Shown: one piece after another, positions 1 to 7,937 of the stretch
How the letters are laid out: each line of letters starts with the position of its first letter
Numbering within the stretch: position 1 is the first letter of the stretch
NCBI RefSeq assembly: GCF_025263685.1
Contig: NZ_CP092109.1
Location: forward strand, 2,791,001 to 2,855,000
Direction: 5' to 3'
Length of the DNA stretch: 64,000 bases
From: Geoalkalibacter halelectricus
GTDB taxonomy: Bacteria > Desulfobacterota > Desulfuromonadia > Desulfuromonadales > Geoalkalibacteraceae
Notes under the pieces: model-generated
Seen by the model: the letters and a program-made list of their open reading frames with translations, nothing else
Database searches by the model: none
Told to the model about the DNA's origin: nothing
Program-made: the position numbers and the translations under genes

Positions 1-208
1 CGTGAATGTCGATGGCATACTCATCGGAGATCTTGAGGCTTTCGATGACATTGACGTGCTGCAATTTGTGAATGGCGTCAACGGCGTTGGAGACCAGTTC
101 GCGCAGGAAGATCTCGTGATCGCTGTAGAGCCACTTTTTGATGATGGGAAAGATGTTCTCGGTATGGATGGAGATGGTGCCTTTTTCGGTTTTCTGATCT
201 GCGGCCAT
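1..208 (-). CDS. htpG: Molecular chaperone HtpG (Hsp90 family), 5' end only
   Basis: The minus strand encodes the first 69 residues of an Hsp90-type chaperone, beginning MAADQKTEKGTISIHTEN, and the gene runs off the left edge of the window. The segment FLRELVSNAVDAIHKL is the first ATP-binding motif of the GHKL ATPase domain, with the catalytic Glu, the Mg-binding Asn and the following Asp all present. HtpG is a cytosolic ATP-dependent chaperone that remodels and stabilises client proteins. The start is well supported: a perfect Shine-Dalgarno AAGGAGG lies at 220-226, 11 bases before the ATG. Only the N-terminal part of the nucleotide-binding domain is visible, so nothing can be said about the middle and C-terminal domains. 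Confidence 0.9.
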   Translation of the reverse strand, partial: MAADQKTEKGTISIHTENIFPIIKKWLYSDHEIFLRELVSNAVDAIHKLQHVNVIESLKISDEYAIDIH

Positions 209-346
209 GCGTAAAAAAACCTCCTTGCGGAATTTATTGCTGTTCATCCGCGAAGAAGGTAGGCACCCCAAGCACGAATGTCAAGGGGCGCGGGTCGGAA
301 AGAAACATGTCGAGGCAGCCGTGCGTCAATTACCTAAGGAGGTCCG

Positions 347-586
347 TCAAGGCGACAGATAAAGAACCCCGCTTTCGGCGACGCCGCTGGATACATAGGC
401 GAGGCCCATGACCAGGGGCAGAGCGACATCGGCCAGGAAGAAGAAGGTGATGCCCTCGTTGCGTCCCCAAACTTTTTTCATGCGCGCGAGCCGATAGAAT
501 TCCTTGTCACTTAGACCACGAGCCAAACCAACGGCGGCCGCGAACAGAGCAAAGAACCCCAGAGTGAATTTTGAAGGTGAAGTCAT
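347..586 (-). CDS. Small membrane protein of unknown function
   Basis: This encodes a 79-residue protein starting MTSPSKFTLGFFALFAAAVG. Two hydrophobic stretches are visible, around residues 8-22 and 45-70, separated by a basic, polar linker (RLARMKKVWGRNEG), so it is probably a two-pass inner-membrane protein. The start is backed by a strong Shine-Dalgarno (AAGGAGG, read on the minus strand at about 593-599). It lies alone between htpG (same strand, downstream) and the divergently transcribed phosphatase gene. I do not recognise a family. The clean ribosome binding site and normal codon use make it likely to be real, but the function is unknown. Confidence 0.6.
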   Translation of the reverse strand: MTSPSKFTLGFFALFAAAVGLARGLSDKEFYRLARMKKVWGRNEGITFFFLADVALPLVMGLAYVSSGVAESGVLYLSP

Positions 587-802
587 GAATCGCCTCCTTG
601 TGGTGAATCACGCCCGGATATGGTTAAAAAAGTAACATCGTTTTCTCGTTCTTTCAAGCAAAGTTTGCCGAATTTTCGTCGAAGGCGCTCCCGTGAATAA
701 GACAACCGCGTTATTCTCTTCCCGGCTCAGGCCGCCAAGACGACCACGGCACAGACCCATGGGGTTTGAAACCGTTTGTGTTTGCAAGAGGTTTGACTGC
801 GC

Positions 803-830
803 TTGACAAGTTTGGGCTTATGGTTATGTT
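803..830 (+). promoter_or_regulatory. Candidate sigma-70 promoter for the HAD-trehalose phosphatase gene
   Basis: TTGACA at 803-808 and TATGTT at 825-830 are separated by 16 bases, about 45 bases upstream of the start codon at 876. The rest of the 587-802 interval shows no convincing gene or structure. The assignment rests on sequence match alone. Confidence 0.45.
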
Positions 831-875
831 CAAGGGAGAAGTCAACCCAACGAAGAAATCCAATGCGAGGTCAAA

Positions 876-2462
876 ATGCCCACCACCCCCAACCTGACCC
901 TGTCCAAGGACAAGTTCGATGCCGTGATTTTCGATATGGATGGTGTCATCACCCGTACCGCGCATGTCCATGCCGCGGCCTGGAAAAAGATGTTCGACAC
1001 CTTTCTTGAAGACTATGCCGCGCGTACCGGCACGGCTTTCAAACCCTTTGACACGGCCACGGATTACACCCGCTACGTGGACGGCAAGCCGCGGTTGGAC
1101 GGTGTCAGGGATTTTCTTCGCTCCCGCGGCATCGAATTGCCCGAAGGCTCCCCCGCCGACGAGCCGCAAGAGGAGAGCATTTACGCCCTGGGCGAGCGCA
1201 AGAATGCGCTGTTCAACGAGCAATTGGAGAAAAAGGGGGCGAAGCGCTACGACTCGACCGTCGACCTCATCAACAGACTCAAGAAGGTCGGGATCAAAGC
1301 CGCGATCATCTCGGCCAGTCGCAACGCCCGCGCGGTGCTCAAATCAGCCGGAGTAACGGACCTTTTCGATGCGCGTGTCGACGGCCTCGACGCCCAGGAA
1401 TTGGGCATCGCCGGCAAACCGGCGCCGGACGTGTTTCTCGCCGCCGCGGAAAAACTCGGCGTCGAACCGCAGCGGGCGGTGGTGGTGGAGGATGCCCAAT
1501 CCGGGGTCGAGGCGGGGCGTGCCGGCGGGTTCGGCCTGGTTATCGGCGTTGACCGCGCCGATCAGGCCGAGGAATTGGCGCGCTTTGCGGATGTGGTGGT
1601 GTCCGACCTGGCGGAAGTCGCGGTGGATGGCGCGACGGAAGAGGCGAGCACGACCGAGCTTCCTTCGGCCCTGGATCATTTCAACCATATCGAGATTCGC
1701 CTGAAAGGTAAGCATCCCGCCGTTTTTCTCGACTACGACGGTACCCTGACGCCCATCGTCGAGCGTCCGGAAAATGCCGTCATCCCGGAAGAAATGCGCC
1801 AAACCGTGCGAGATCTGGCCAAATTGTGCACCGTGGCGATCGTCAGCGGACGCGACCTTGCCGACGTGCGCCGACTGGCCGGGATCGAGGATCTCATCTA
1901 TGCGGGCAGCCACGGGTTCGACATCGCCGGACCGGCGGGAAAAAAAATGGAATATCAGTCGGGGACCGACTATCTGCCCGATCTCGACCGTGCCGAAAAG
2001 GAATTGAGCAAAGGGCTCGAGGGATTGGCCGGGGTACAGATCGAGCGGAAAAAGTTCGCCATCGCGGTGCATTTTCGTCGGGTTGCCGAAGGCGACCACC
2101 CCCGGGTCGAAGAAACTGTGGACGAGGTGCTGAGGCAGAATTCTCGTTTGCGCAAAACGGGCGGAAAGATGATCTTTGAATTGCGTCCGGACATTGATTG
2201 GGACAAGGGCAAAGCCCTCGATTATCTGCTGGAAAAACTCAAACTCAACCGGCGTGACATCGTCCCCGTGTATTTGGGCGACGATCTGACCGATGAGGAT
2301 GCCATGCGCGAACTCAAGGATCGCGGCATCGGCATCATCGTGCGCGATCACGATGAAGAGCGCCCGACGCAGGCCGCCTATGCCTTGGAGGACACCTGCG
2401 AAGTCCGTATTTTCCTTCAGAAACTCGCCGATTTTCTTGAAGAAAGGGCGTTGGAATCCTGA
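876..2462 (+). CDS. HAD (beta-phosphoglucomutase-like) / trehalose-6-phosphate phosphatase fusion
   Basis: This 528-residue protein joins two HAD-superfamily phosphatase domains. Residues about 1-240 resemble beta-phosphoglucomutase/HAD-IA enzymes: the nucleophile motif is FDMDGVITR (Asp20, Asp22), with a conserved KPAPD loop and the VVEDAQSG acid motif. Residues about 265-528 resemble OtsB, with [11 protein letters not shown] near residue 284, an IVSGRD segment and the C-terminal [10 protein letters not shown] acid motif near 467. OtsB removes phosphate from trehalose 6-phosphate, the last step of the OtsA-OtsB route. The N-terminal arrangement recalls mycobacterial OtsB1, where a HAD domain precedes the trehalose-phosphatase domain. 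No otsA lies nearby. The stop overlaps the ppa start (TGATG), so the two are probably co-translated. The substrate of the N-terminal domain is not evident. Confidence 0.85.
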   Translation: MPTTPNLTLSKDKFDAVIFDMDGVITRTAHVHAAAWKKMFDTFLEDYAARTGTAFKPFDTATDYTRYVDGKPRLDGVRDFLRSRGIELPEGSPADEPQEESIYALGERKNALFNEQLEKKGAKRYDSTVDLINRLKKVGIKAAIISASRNARAVLKSAGVTDLFDARVDGLDAQELGIAGKPAPDVFLAAAEKLGVEPQRAVVVEDAQSGVEAGRAGGFGLVIGVDRADQAEELARFADVVVSDLAEVAVDGATEEASTTELPSALDHFNHIEIRLKGKHPAVFLDYDGTLTPIVERPENAVIPEEMRQTVRDLAKLCTVAIVSGRDLADVRRLAGIEDLIYAGSHGFDIAGPAGKKMEYQSGTDYLPDLDRAEKELSKGLEGLAGVQIERKKFAIAVHFRRVAEGDHPRVEETVDEVLRQNSRLRKTGGKMIFELRPDIDWDKGKALDYLLEKLKLNRRDIVPVYLGDDLTDEDAMRELKDRGIGIIVRDHDEERPTQAAYALEDTCEVRIFLQKLADFLEERALES

Positions 2463-3001
2463 TGAATTCCTGGCACGACATACCCATTGATCTCGATCGG
2501 CTGGAAGAAGGTTTTCCCACGGTCATCGAAATCCCCACGGGGTCCAAAAACAAGTACGAACTCGACAAGCAGACCGGCATGCTGCGTCTGGATCGGGTCA
2601 TTTACGGCGCGGTGCACTACCCCGCCAATTACGGCTTCATTCCCCAAACCTACTGCGAAGACGGCGATGCCCTGGACGTGCTGGTGCTCGGTCAGGAACC
2701 GGTCTATCCTCTGACCATCATGGAGGCGCGCGCCATCGGGGTGGTGCGCATGCGCGATGAGAAGGGCGCCGACGACAAGATCATCGCGGTCAACCTGCAC
2801 GACCCCGCCTTTGCCCACTACCGCCACCACGGCGATCTTCCCGATTACCTCATGGCCGAAATCCGCAAGTTTTTCGAGGAATACAAAACCCTCGAGAACA
2901 AGGAGACGGTGGTCGACGACATCCAGGGCCCCCAGGAGGCCCTGGGAATCGTGGTTGAAGCCCTCGAGTATTATCAACACGCCAGGTGCTGGGAGGGATA
3001 G
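2462..3001 (+). CDS. ppa: Inorganic pyrophosphatase, family I
   Basis: This 179-residue protein hydrolyses pyrophosphate to two phosphates, pulling biosynthetic reactions forward in the cytosol. It carries the soluble family I signature [10 protein letters not shown], containing the metal-binding Asp cluster, and the conserved KNKYELDK and [16 protein letters not shown] segments. The length is normal for bacterial Ppa. Its ATG overlaps the stop of the upstream trehalose phosphatase (TGATG), which suggests translational coupling. A GGGGGA/TCCCCC hairpin (about 3034-3060) lies in the gap to the convergent yjbQ-like gene but lacks a T tract. Confidence 0.95.
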   Translation: MNSWHDIPIDLDRLEEGFPTVIEIPTGSKNKYELDKQTGMLRLDRVIYGAVHYPANYGFIPQTYCEDGDALDVLVLGQEPVYPLTIMEARAIGVVRMRDEKGADDKIIAVNLHDPAFAHYRHHGDLPDYLMAEIRKFFEEYKTLENKETVVDDIQGPQEALGIVVEALEYYQHARCWEG

Positions 3002-3064
3002 GAGGCTGTCGGACTACCCATTAGGAGGCTTTAGGGGGATTTTCATCGTCCATTTCCCCCACCC

Positions 3065-3484
3065 TCACTCCCCGATAATCTTCACCAACACCCGCTTGCG
3101 GCGGCGTCCGTCGAATTCGCCGTAGAAAATCCGCTCCCAGGGACCAAAATCGAGCTTGCCGTTGGTGATTGCCACCACCACCTCGCGGCCCATGAGGGTG
3201 CGCTTGAGGTGAGCGTCGCCGTTGTCCTCGCCGGTGTTGTTATGGCGGTAGAGATTCAAGGGTTCATGGGGCGCCAGCTCTTCCAGCCAGCGTTCGAAGT
3301 CGTGGTGCAGGCCGCGCTCGTCATCGTTGACGAAGACCGAAGCGGTGATGTGCATGGCATTGACCAGGCACAGGCCTTCGCGAATGGCGCTGTCCTTGAG
3401 GCATTTCTCGACCTCGCCGGTGATGTTGACGAACCCGCGACGCGTGGGAATTTCAAACCAGAGTTCCTTGCGATAGGATTTCAT
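3065..3484 (-). CDS. YjbQ / UPF0047 family protein
   Basis: This encodes about 139 residues of the YjbQ (UPF0047) family. It has the conserved core [18 protein letters not shown], the polar segment [13 protein letters not shown], and the C-terminal [17 protein letters not shown]. coli YjbQ has been reported to have weak thiamine-phosphate synthase activity, but the physiological role of the family is not settled. An upstream in-frame ATG at 3493 sits directly against the GGGAGG Shine-Dalgarno with no spacing, whereas the ATG at 3484 is nine bases from it, so I place the start at 3484. The gene converges on ppa and diverges from the DUF3187 gene. Confidence 0.85.
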   Translation of the reverse strand: MKSYRKELWFEIPTRRGFVNITGEVEKCLKDSAIREGLCLVNAMHITASVFVNDDERGLHHDFERWLEELAPHEPLNLYRHNNTGEDNGDAHLKRTLMGREVVVAITNGKLDFGPWERIFYGEFDGRRRKRVLVKIIGE

Positions 3485-3565
3485 GCTATGCATCCTCCCG
3501 TGAATGGATTAAAATTGGCACCATCTTAGATTTGCCGGGATATCCCCGGTTCATGGAGACACGCC

Positions 3566-4573
3566 TTGCCTGTCCAGCGCCTCTTCCTCCTTGGTGTTCT
3601 CTGTCTCTGCCTCGGACTTCCGGAGCCGCTACGGGCCGCGGAGGTCCTGCCTTTTCATACCCGCAACCTTCAGCCGACCGTGCAGATTTTCGGCCTCCCG
3701 GCGGCGGAAGGCGGGCGCATCACCCCACCGGGGAAAACCCGGGGACGCCTGGTGCTGGAGACGGCCAACAATTTTACCGGCGGTCGCGGCCCCGGCGAAG
3801 GGCTTGAATTCGACGGCGAAACCTATCGCATGATTCTGGCTTTGCGACGCGGCCTGGCGTCGGGTTGGGAAGCCGGCATCGATCTTTCCCTGGTCGGCCA
3901 CCACGGCGGCGGTCTGGACCGTCTCATCGAACGCTGGCACGATTTGCTGGGTGTCGGAAAAGGAGGCCGTCACCGCCGCGCCCGCAATCGGCTGTTCTAC
4001 TTTTACCAAAAGGACGGCCAAAGGGAAATCGACGTGCGCGAAAACAACCTGGGCATCGGTGATTGGTCCCTGGTTTTGGCGCGACCACTCTTTAAGGACC
4101 ATCTGGCTCCTGGGCGCGCTCTGGCCCTGCGCTCCGGCATCAAATTTCCCACCGGCAACCCCGACCGTCTGCACGGCAGCGGCAGCGTCGACATGCATGC
4201 GCGATTGACTTATAGCGACGCCGAAACCCTGAAAAATATCCATCTGACCCTGTTTGCCTCGGGTGGAATCCTGGCCATGACCAGGGGCGAGGTCATGCCC
4301 GCGCAGCAGCGCAGCCATGTCTGGTTCGGCAGCGCCGGCCTGGGTTGGAAGCCCTGGCAGCGGGTGGCGCTCAAGGCCCAGGTGGACGGCCATTCGGCCT
4401 TTTTCAGGGGCAGTTCCCTGCGTGAAATCAAGGCCCCGTCCGCCCAATTGGTGCTGGGTGGCAGCTATTACCTTTCCGAGCGCTGGATACTTGACCTTGC
4501 GGTGAGTGAGGATATCGTCGTGGACAGCGCGCCGGATGTGGCCTTTCATCTGGCTCTGACCAGACATTTTTAG
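3566..4573 (+). CDS. DUF3187-type outer-membrane beta-barrel protein
   Basis: This encodes 335 residues starting from a TTG codon with GGAGA six bases upstream. The N-terminus (MPVQRLFLLGVLCLCLGLPEPLRAAE) is a clear signal peptide cut after Ala. The rest alternates polar and aromatic residues and ends in Phe (ALTRHF), the usual outer-membrane beta-barrel terminus. Segments such as ALRSGIKFPTGNP and the closing YYLSERWILDLAVSEDI pattern fit the DUF3187 family, whose function is unknown. It stands alone, between the divergent yjbQ-like gene and the type II secretion operon. The barrel assignment is inference from sequence pattern; the family name is from recall. Confidence 0.7.
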   Translation: MPVQRLFLLGVLCLCLGLPEPLRAAEVLPFHTRNLQPTVQIFGLPAAEGGRITPPGKTRGRLVLETANNFTGGRGPGEGLEFDGETYRMILALRRGLASGWEAGIDLSLVGHHGGGLDRLIERWHDLLGVGKGGRHRRARNRLFYFYQKDGQREIDVRENNLGIGDWSLVLARPLFKDHLAPGRALALRSGIKFPTGNPDRLHGSGSVDMHARLTYSDAETLKNIHLTLFASGGILAMTRGEVMPAQQRSHVWFGSAGLGWKPWQRVALKAQVDGHSAFFRGSSLREIKAPSAQLVLGGSYYLSERWILDLAVSEDIVVDSAPDVAFHLALTRHF

Positions 4574-4622
4574 GCCGCATTTTTCCCAGCAAATAATTTA
4601 CCATGAGAGCATTTCTTTGAAT

Positions 4623-4652
4623 TTGCACGCGAACGCCAGGCTGTGTTATAAG
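4623..4652 (+). promoter_or_regulatory. Candidate sigma-70 promoter of the gsp operon
   Basis: TTGCAC (4623-4628) and TATAAG (4647-4652) are spaced by 18 bases (17 if TTATAA is taken). The site lies about 120 bases upstream of gspC, in the only sizeable gap before the 12-gene operon. Confidence 0.5.
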
Positions 4653-4677
4653 TGAATTCTATTGAAATTCAACCCAT

Positions 4678-4709
4678 GTCGGGCGTTTCCCCTGAGGCGT
4701 CCGACTTTT
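4678..4709 (+). promoter_or_regulatory. Terminator-like hairpin in the gspC leader
   Basis: GTCGGGCG (4678-4685) pairs with CGTCCGAC (4698-4705) with one mismatch, followed by four T residues. It lies between the proposed promoter and gspC, so it may act as an attenuator or simply as mRNA structure. The short T tract makes strong termination unlikely. Confidence 0.3.
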
Positions 4710-4774
4710 GAAGGAAACGACGGAATTTCATTGGAAACCATCAACCTCCCCTTGTCGGCCCTCTATCCCCCGCA

Positions 4775-5713
4775 ATGACTGCACAGGCCCTTTTCCACCG
4801 CTATTTTCCAGGCATCTACCTGGCCCTGGCCGCCCTGCTCGGTTTGACGGCCGGATGGGTTGCCGTGGTGATGATCGACATTTGGCTTGCGCCTCCTGTG
4901 GCCACCGCGGATCTTCGCCAGGAGGGGCGCGCCGCGATCGAACAAAGAAGGCCCCTGAGCGACTTCGAGATCATTTTGAGCCGCAACATCTTTGATTCCA
5001 CCGGCCCGTTGATCGTCGCCCTTGAGGACCTGCCGACCGCCCCTGCAACACCGACAGCCCCCGCGCGCGACGAGGCACCGGCAGCGAGGCCGGCGCGCGC
5101 CAACCTGACCTTGATCGGCACCGTGGTGGCCGGCGAGCAGTCATTGGCGCTGATCCAGGAGGGCCGCGACACCGCCCTTTATCGCCTGGACGAAGAGGTG
5201 CCCGGCGGCGGCGTGGTCGAGGAAATCGATCGCAATCTCGTGGTCTTGCGCCATCCCGACGGCAGCCGCGAGAACTTGATGCTGCCTGTTGATGGCGCCC
5301 CTGCCGCCGCGCCGGCCACGCGTCGCGCCGCCGCGGCGGCAGCAGCTCCCGAAGAAAGTGTCGCGGTTCGCTATAACATTCAGCAAATCGGCGATAACAA
5401 ATGGCAAATTCCGCGTCAAACCGCCGAGGACGCACGCGGCAACCTCAATGAACTTCTGCGCCAGGCCCGCATGGAGCCGCGCATCGTCGGCGGCGAGACG
5501 CAAGGCTTTATCGTGCGCATGATCCGTCCCAACTCGTTTCTCGACATGCTCGGCATCCGCCGGGGCGACATTTTGATGGAGATCAACAACATCCAGCTCA
5601 ACAGCCCGGAGCGCGCCCTGCAGATCTTTCAGCAACTGCGCGAAGCGCGCAACATCGCCGTCAGCTTGGTGCGCAACGGCGAACCGATGACGTTTGAATA
5701 CGAGATCAACTGA
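4775..5713 (+). CDS. gspC: Type II secretion system inner-membrane protein GspC
   Basis: This 312-residue protein opens the gsp operon. It has a single transmembrane anchor (about residues 12-37), a homology region containing LSDFEIILSRNIFDS typical of GspC, an Ala/Pro-rich linker, and a C-terminal PDZ domain (about 215-305, with MLGIRRGDILMEINNIQL). GspC links the inner-membrane platform to the GspD secretin through the homology region, and the PDZ domain contributes to substrate recognition. The start lacks a strong Shine-Dalgarno, but no better in-frame start is visible upstream. The 151-base gap to gspD carries weak tandem units and the gspD ribosome binding site. Confidence 0.9.
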   Translation: MTAQALFHRYFPGIYLALAALLGLTAGWVAVVMIDIWLAPPVATADLRQEGRAAIEQRRPLSDFEIILSRNIFDSTGPLIVALEDLPTAPATPTAPARDEAPAARPARANLTLIGTVVAGEQSLALIQEGRDTALYRLDEEVPGGGVVEEIDRNLVVLRHPDGSRENLMLPVDGAPAAAPATRRAAAAAAAPEESVAVRYNIQQIGDNKWQIPRQTAEDARGNLNELLRQARMEPRIVGGETQGFIVRMIRPNSFLDMLGIRRGDILMEINNIQLNSPERALQIFQQLREARNIAVSLVRNGEPMTFEYEIN

Positions 5714-5741
5714 GACAAGCGTTTTTTAATGGGCTTTTAAC

Positions 5742-5769
5742 CGCAGAGTACGCCGAGAGCGCGAAGAAG
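5742..5769. repeat. Short degenerate 9-base tandem units
   Basis: Three adjacent units of the form CGCAGAGTA, CGCCGAGAG and CGCGAAGAA occupy the gspC-gspD gap. They resemble, in style only, the other short tandem-unit spots in this window. Confidence 0.3.
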
Positions 5770-5864
5770 ATCATGAGTCAAACCCTTGCTCATTTTCCTT
5801 TGCACTTTCCGAAGTTAATACTGCTTCTCTTTATAGCTTCTCTCTTGGTTTTGGAGGCTTTGCC

Positions 5865-7937
5865 TTGAAGATTCGATTTTGCTTTTTTCTTTTGGTCGCG
5901 GTTCTGTGGTTTGCGGCCCTGCCCGGACCGGTGTTCGCGCAACCGACGGCGAATGCAGTCAATGAAGGGATCGCCGTCGATTTCAAGGATACCGAAATCA
6001 CCGACCTCATTCAGACCATGAGCGAGCTGACCGGGCGCAATTTCATCTTTGATGAAACGGTGCGGGGCCGTGTCACCATCATCTCCCCGCGGCGCATGAG
6101 CCTCGACGAAGCCTACCGGGTGTTTCTCAGCGCGCTTAACGTCAAGGGCTATACGGTGGTGCCCAGCGGCAGCGTGTACAAGATCATTCCGACCCGCGAC
6201 GCCAAGGAAAGCACCCTGCCGACCATCCTGCCGAGCCAGCCGGGGCAACACGGCGACCGCTACGTCACCCAGCTCATTCCCCTGCAGCACGTCGACGCGG
6301 CTGAAATCGCCACCACGGTTCTGGCTCCCCTGGTGCCCAAGACCAGCAACGTCATCCCGCATCCATCCACCAACACCCTGATCGTCACCGACACGGCGGA
6401 GAACATCAACCGCCTGTTGACCATTCTGCGACACCTCGACGTCCCCAGCACCCCGGAAAGCATCGAGGTGATTCCCCTCGAGCACGCCAATGCCGAGGAG
6501 ATCGCCGGTCTGGTCAGCCAGTTCATCGCTCAGCGGACCCCCGCCCAACCGCGGCGCCGCACCGCCGCCGCGGCGGCCGCTCCGACGGGAGAAGCAAAAA
6601 TCATCGCCTTCAAGCCCACCAACGTGCTGGTGGTGATGGCCGGCAAGGACGATCTGGAGACTATTCACGGGCTGGTCAAGCGCCTCGACAAGCGTCCCTC
6701 GCAGATGCGCGCGGGCATTCAGGTCTATTACCTCGAAAACGCCGATGCCGAGACCCTGGCGCGCACCCTCAATGAAATCCTCACCGGCATTCAGGCCCAG
6801 GCCCGCACCGCCACCGCCCGCGCCGCCCAGCAGCAACCCGGCGAGACCCTGGGAGCGGTGAGCATCACCGCCGACAAACCGACCAACGCCCTGATCATCA
6901 ACAGTACCCCCGAGGATTATGAAACCATCCGCGACATCGTCGCCCAACTCGATATCAAGCGCAAGCAAGTGTATGTCGAGGCTCTGATTCTGGAACTCAG
7001 CATGGACGCCACCCAGCGCCTCGGTTCCTCCTTGCAGGGAGCGGTCGCCACGGGCTCTGACAGCGTGATCTTCGGCACCAGCAATCTCAATACCGGACCC
7101 GCCTCCCTCGGCCAGCTCGCGGGCGGCACCACCGGCGTGCCCAATCTGCTGACCCAAACCATCAACGGCATCCTGCTCGGCGGCATCTTCAGCCCCATCA
7201 CCGTTACCGGCCCCGACGGCAACGATGTCACCGTACCGGCGCTCTCGGCGCTGATCGATCTGTCCAAAACCGATACGGATATCAACATCCTCTCGGCGCC
7301 GCGCCTGCTCACCTCGGACAACGAAGAGGCCGAAATCATCGTCGGCCGCAACGTGCCGATCATCACCTCGCGCCTCACCGACACGGGCGCCACCACGGGG
7401 CTGGCGCAAAGCGTTTCGGTGGAGCGTCGCGACGTGGCCCTGACCCTGCGCTTCACCCCGCAGATCACCGAGGGCAATCTGGTGCGCCTCAATGTCTTTC
7501 AGGAGTCGACGGATATCGCCGTGCAGTCGGTGGGCGATGTCAACCAGGTCGGCCCGACCTTCACCAAGCGTCAGCTGCGCAACACCATCCTGGCTGAAAA
7601 CGGCCGCACCGTGGTGCTGGGCGGCCTGATCGATTCCAACGTACAGGAAACCATCACCAAGGTGCCCCTGCTCGGCGACATCCCCGTGCTGGGCTGGCTG
7701 TTCAAGCGCCGGGGAACTACGGAAACCAAGACCAACCTGCTGATCTTCATCACCCCGCACATCGTGCAGGATGCCGGAGATCTGGCCGCGGTGACCAACA
7801 AGGCCAAATCGGACATGGACCGATTTCAATCCGGGGAGTTGCGTCTCAGGGAATTGCAGACGCAGATGATTGAAGAGCAGGTGAACATCGTCCCGACGCT
7901 GCCGACAATTACGCCGGGGGAAAATCCCATTCCATGA
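5865..7937 (+). CDS. gspD: Type II secretion system secretin GspD
   Basis: This 690-residue protein forms the outer-membrane secretin channel. A signal peptide (about residues 1-25) precedes the N0 domain (VDFKDTEITDLIQTMSELTGRNFIFDE), repeated N1-N3 KH-like domains, each with a (T/P)NALII-type strand, and a C-terminal secretin domain ending in the conserved VPLLGDIPVLGWLFKRR segment near residue 610. The N2 region carries an Ala/Arg-rich insertion (RRRTAAAAAAPTG) near residue 230. Translation starts at TTG with GGAGG seven bases upstream. No dedicated C-terminal S-domain for a GspS pilotin is obvious and no gspS is present. The stop overlaps gspE by four bases (ATGA). Confidence 0.95.
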   Translation: MKIRFCFFLLVAVLWFAALPGPVFAQPTANAVNEGIAVDFKDTEITDLIQTMSELTGRNFIFDETVRGRVTIISPRRMSLDEAYRVFLSALNVKGYTVVPSGSVYKIIPTRDAKESTLPTILPSQPGQHGDRYVTQLIPLQHVDAAEIATTVLAPLVPKTSNVIPHPSTNTLIVTDTAENINRLLTILRHLDVPSTPESIEVIPLEHANAEEIAGLVSQFIAQRTPAQPRRRTAAAAAAPTGEAKIIAFKPTNVLVVMAGKDDLETIHGLVKRLDKRPSQMRAGIQVYYLENADAETLARTLNEILTGIQAQARTATARAAQQQPGETLGAVSITADKPTNALIINSTPEDYETIRDIVAQLDIKRKQVYVEALILELSMDATQRLGSSLQGAVATGSDSVIFGTSNLNTGPASLGQLAGGTTGVPNLLTQTINGILLGGIFSPITVTGPDGNDVTVPALSALIDLSKTDTDINILSAPRLLTSDNEEAEIIVGRNVPIITSRLTDTGATTGLAQSVSVERRDVALTLRFTPQITEGNLVRLNVFQESTDIAVQSVGDVNQVGPTFTKRQLRNTILAENGRTVVLGGLIDSNVQETITKVPLLGDIPVLGWLFKRRGTTETKTNLLIFITPHIVQDAGDLAAVTNKAKSDMDRFQSGELRLRELQTQMIEEQVNIVPTLPTITPGENPIP

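Noticed and set aside
711-1223. A 170-residue minus-strand frame across the start of the HAD-trehalose phosphatase gene
   Set aside because: It is opposite the conserved nucleophile motif of a clear enzyme and shows no domain of its own.
3494-3565. A sigma-54 promoter before the DUF3187 gene (TTGGCACC followed by TTTGCC)
   Set aside because: GG and GC are 15 bases apart instead of 10.
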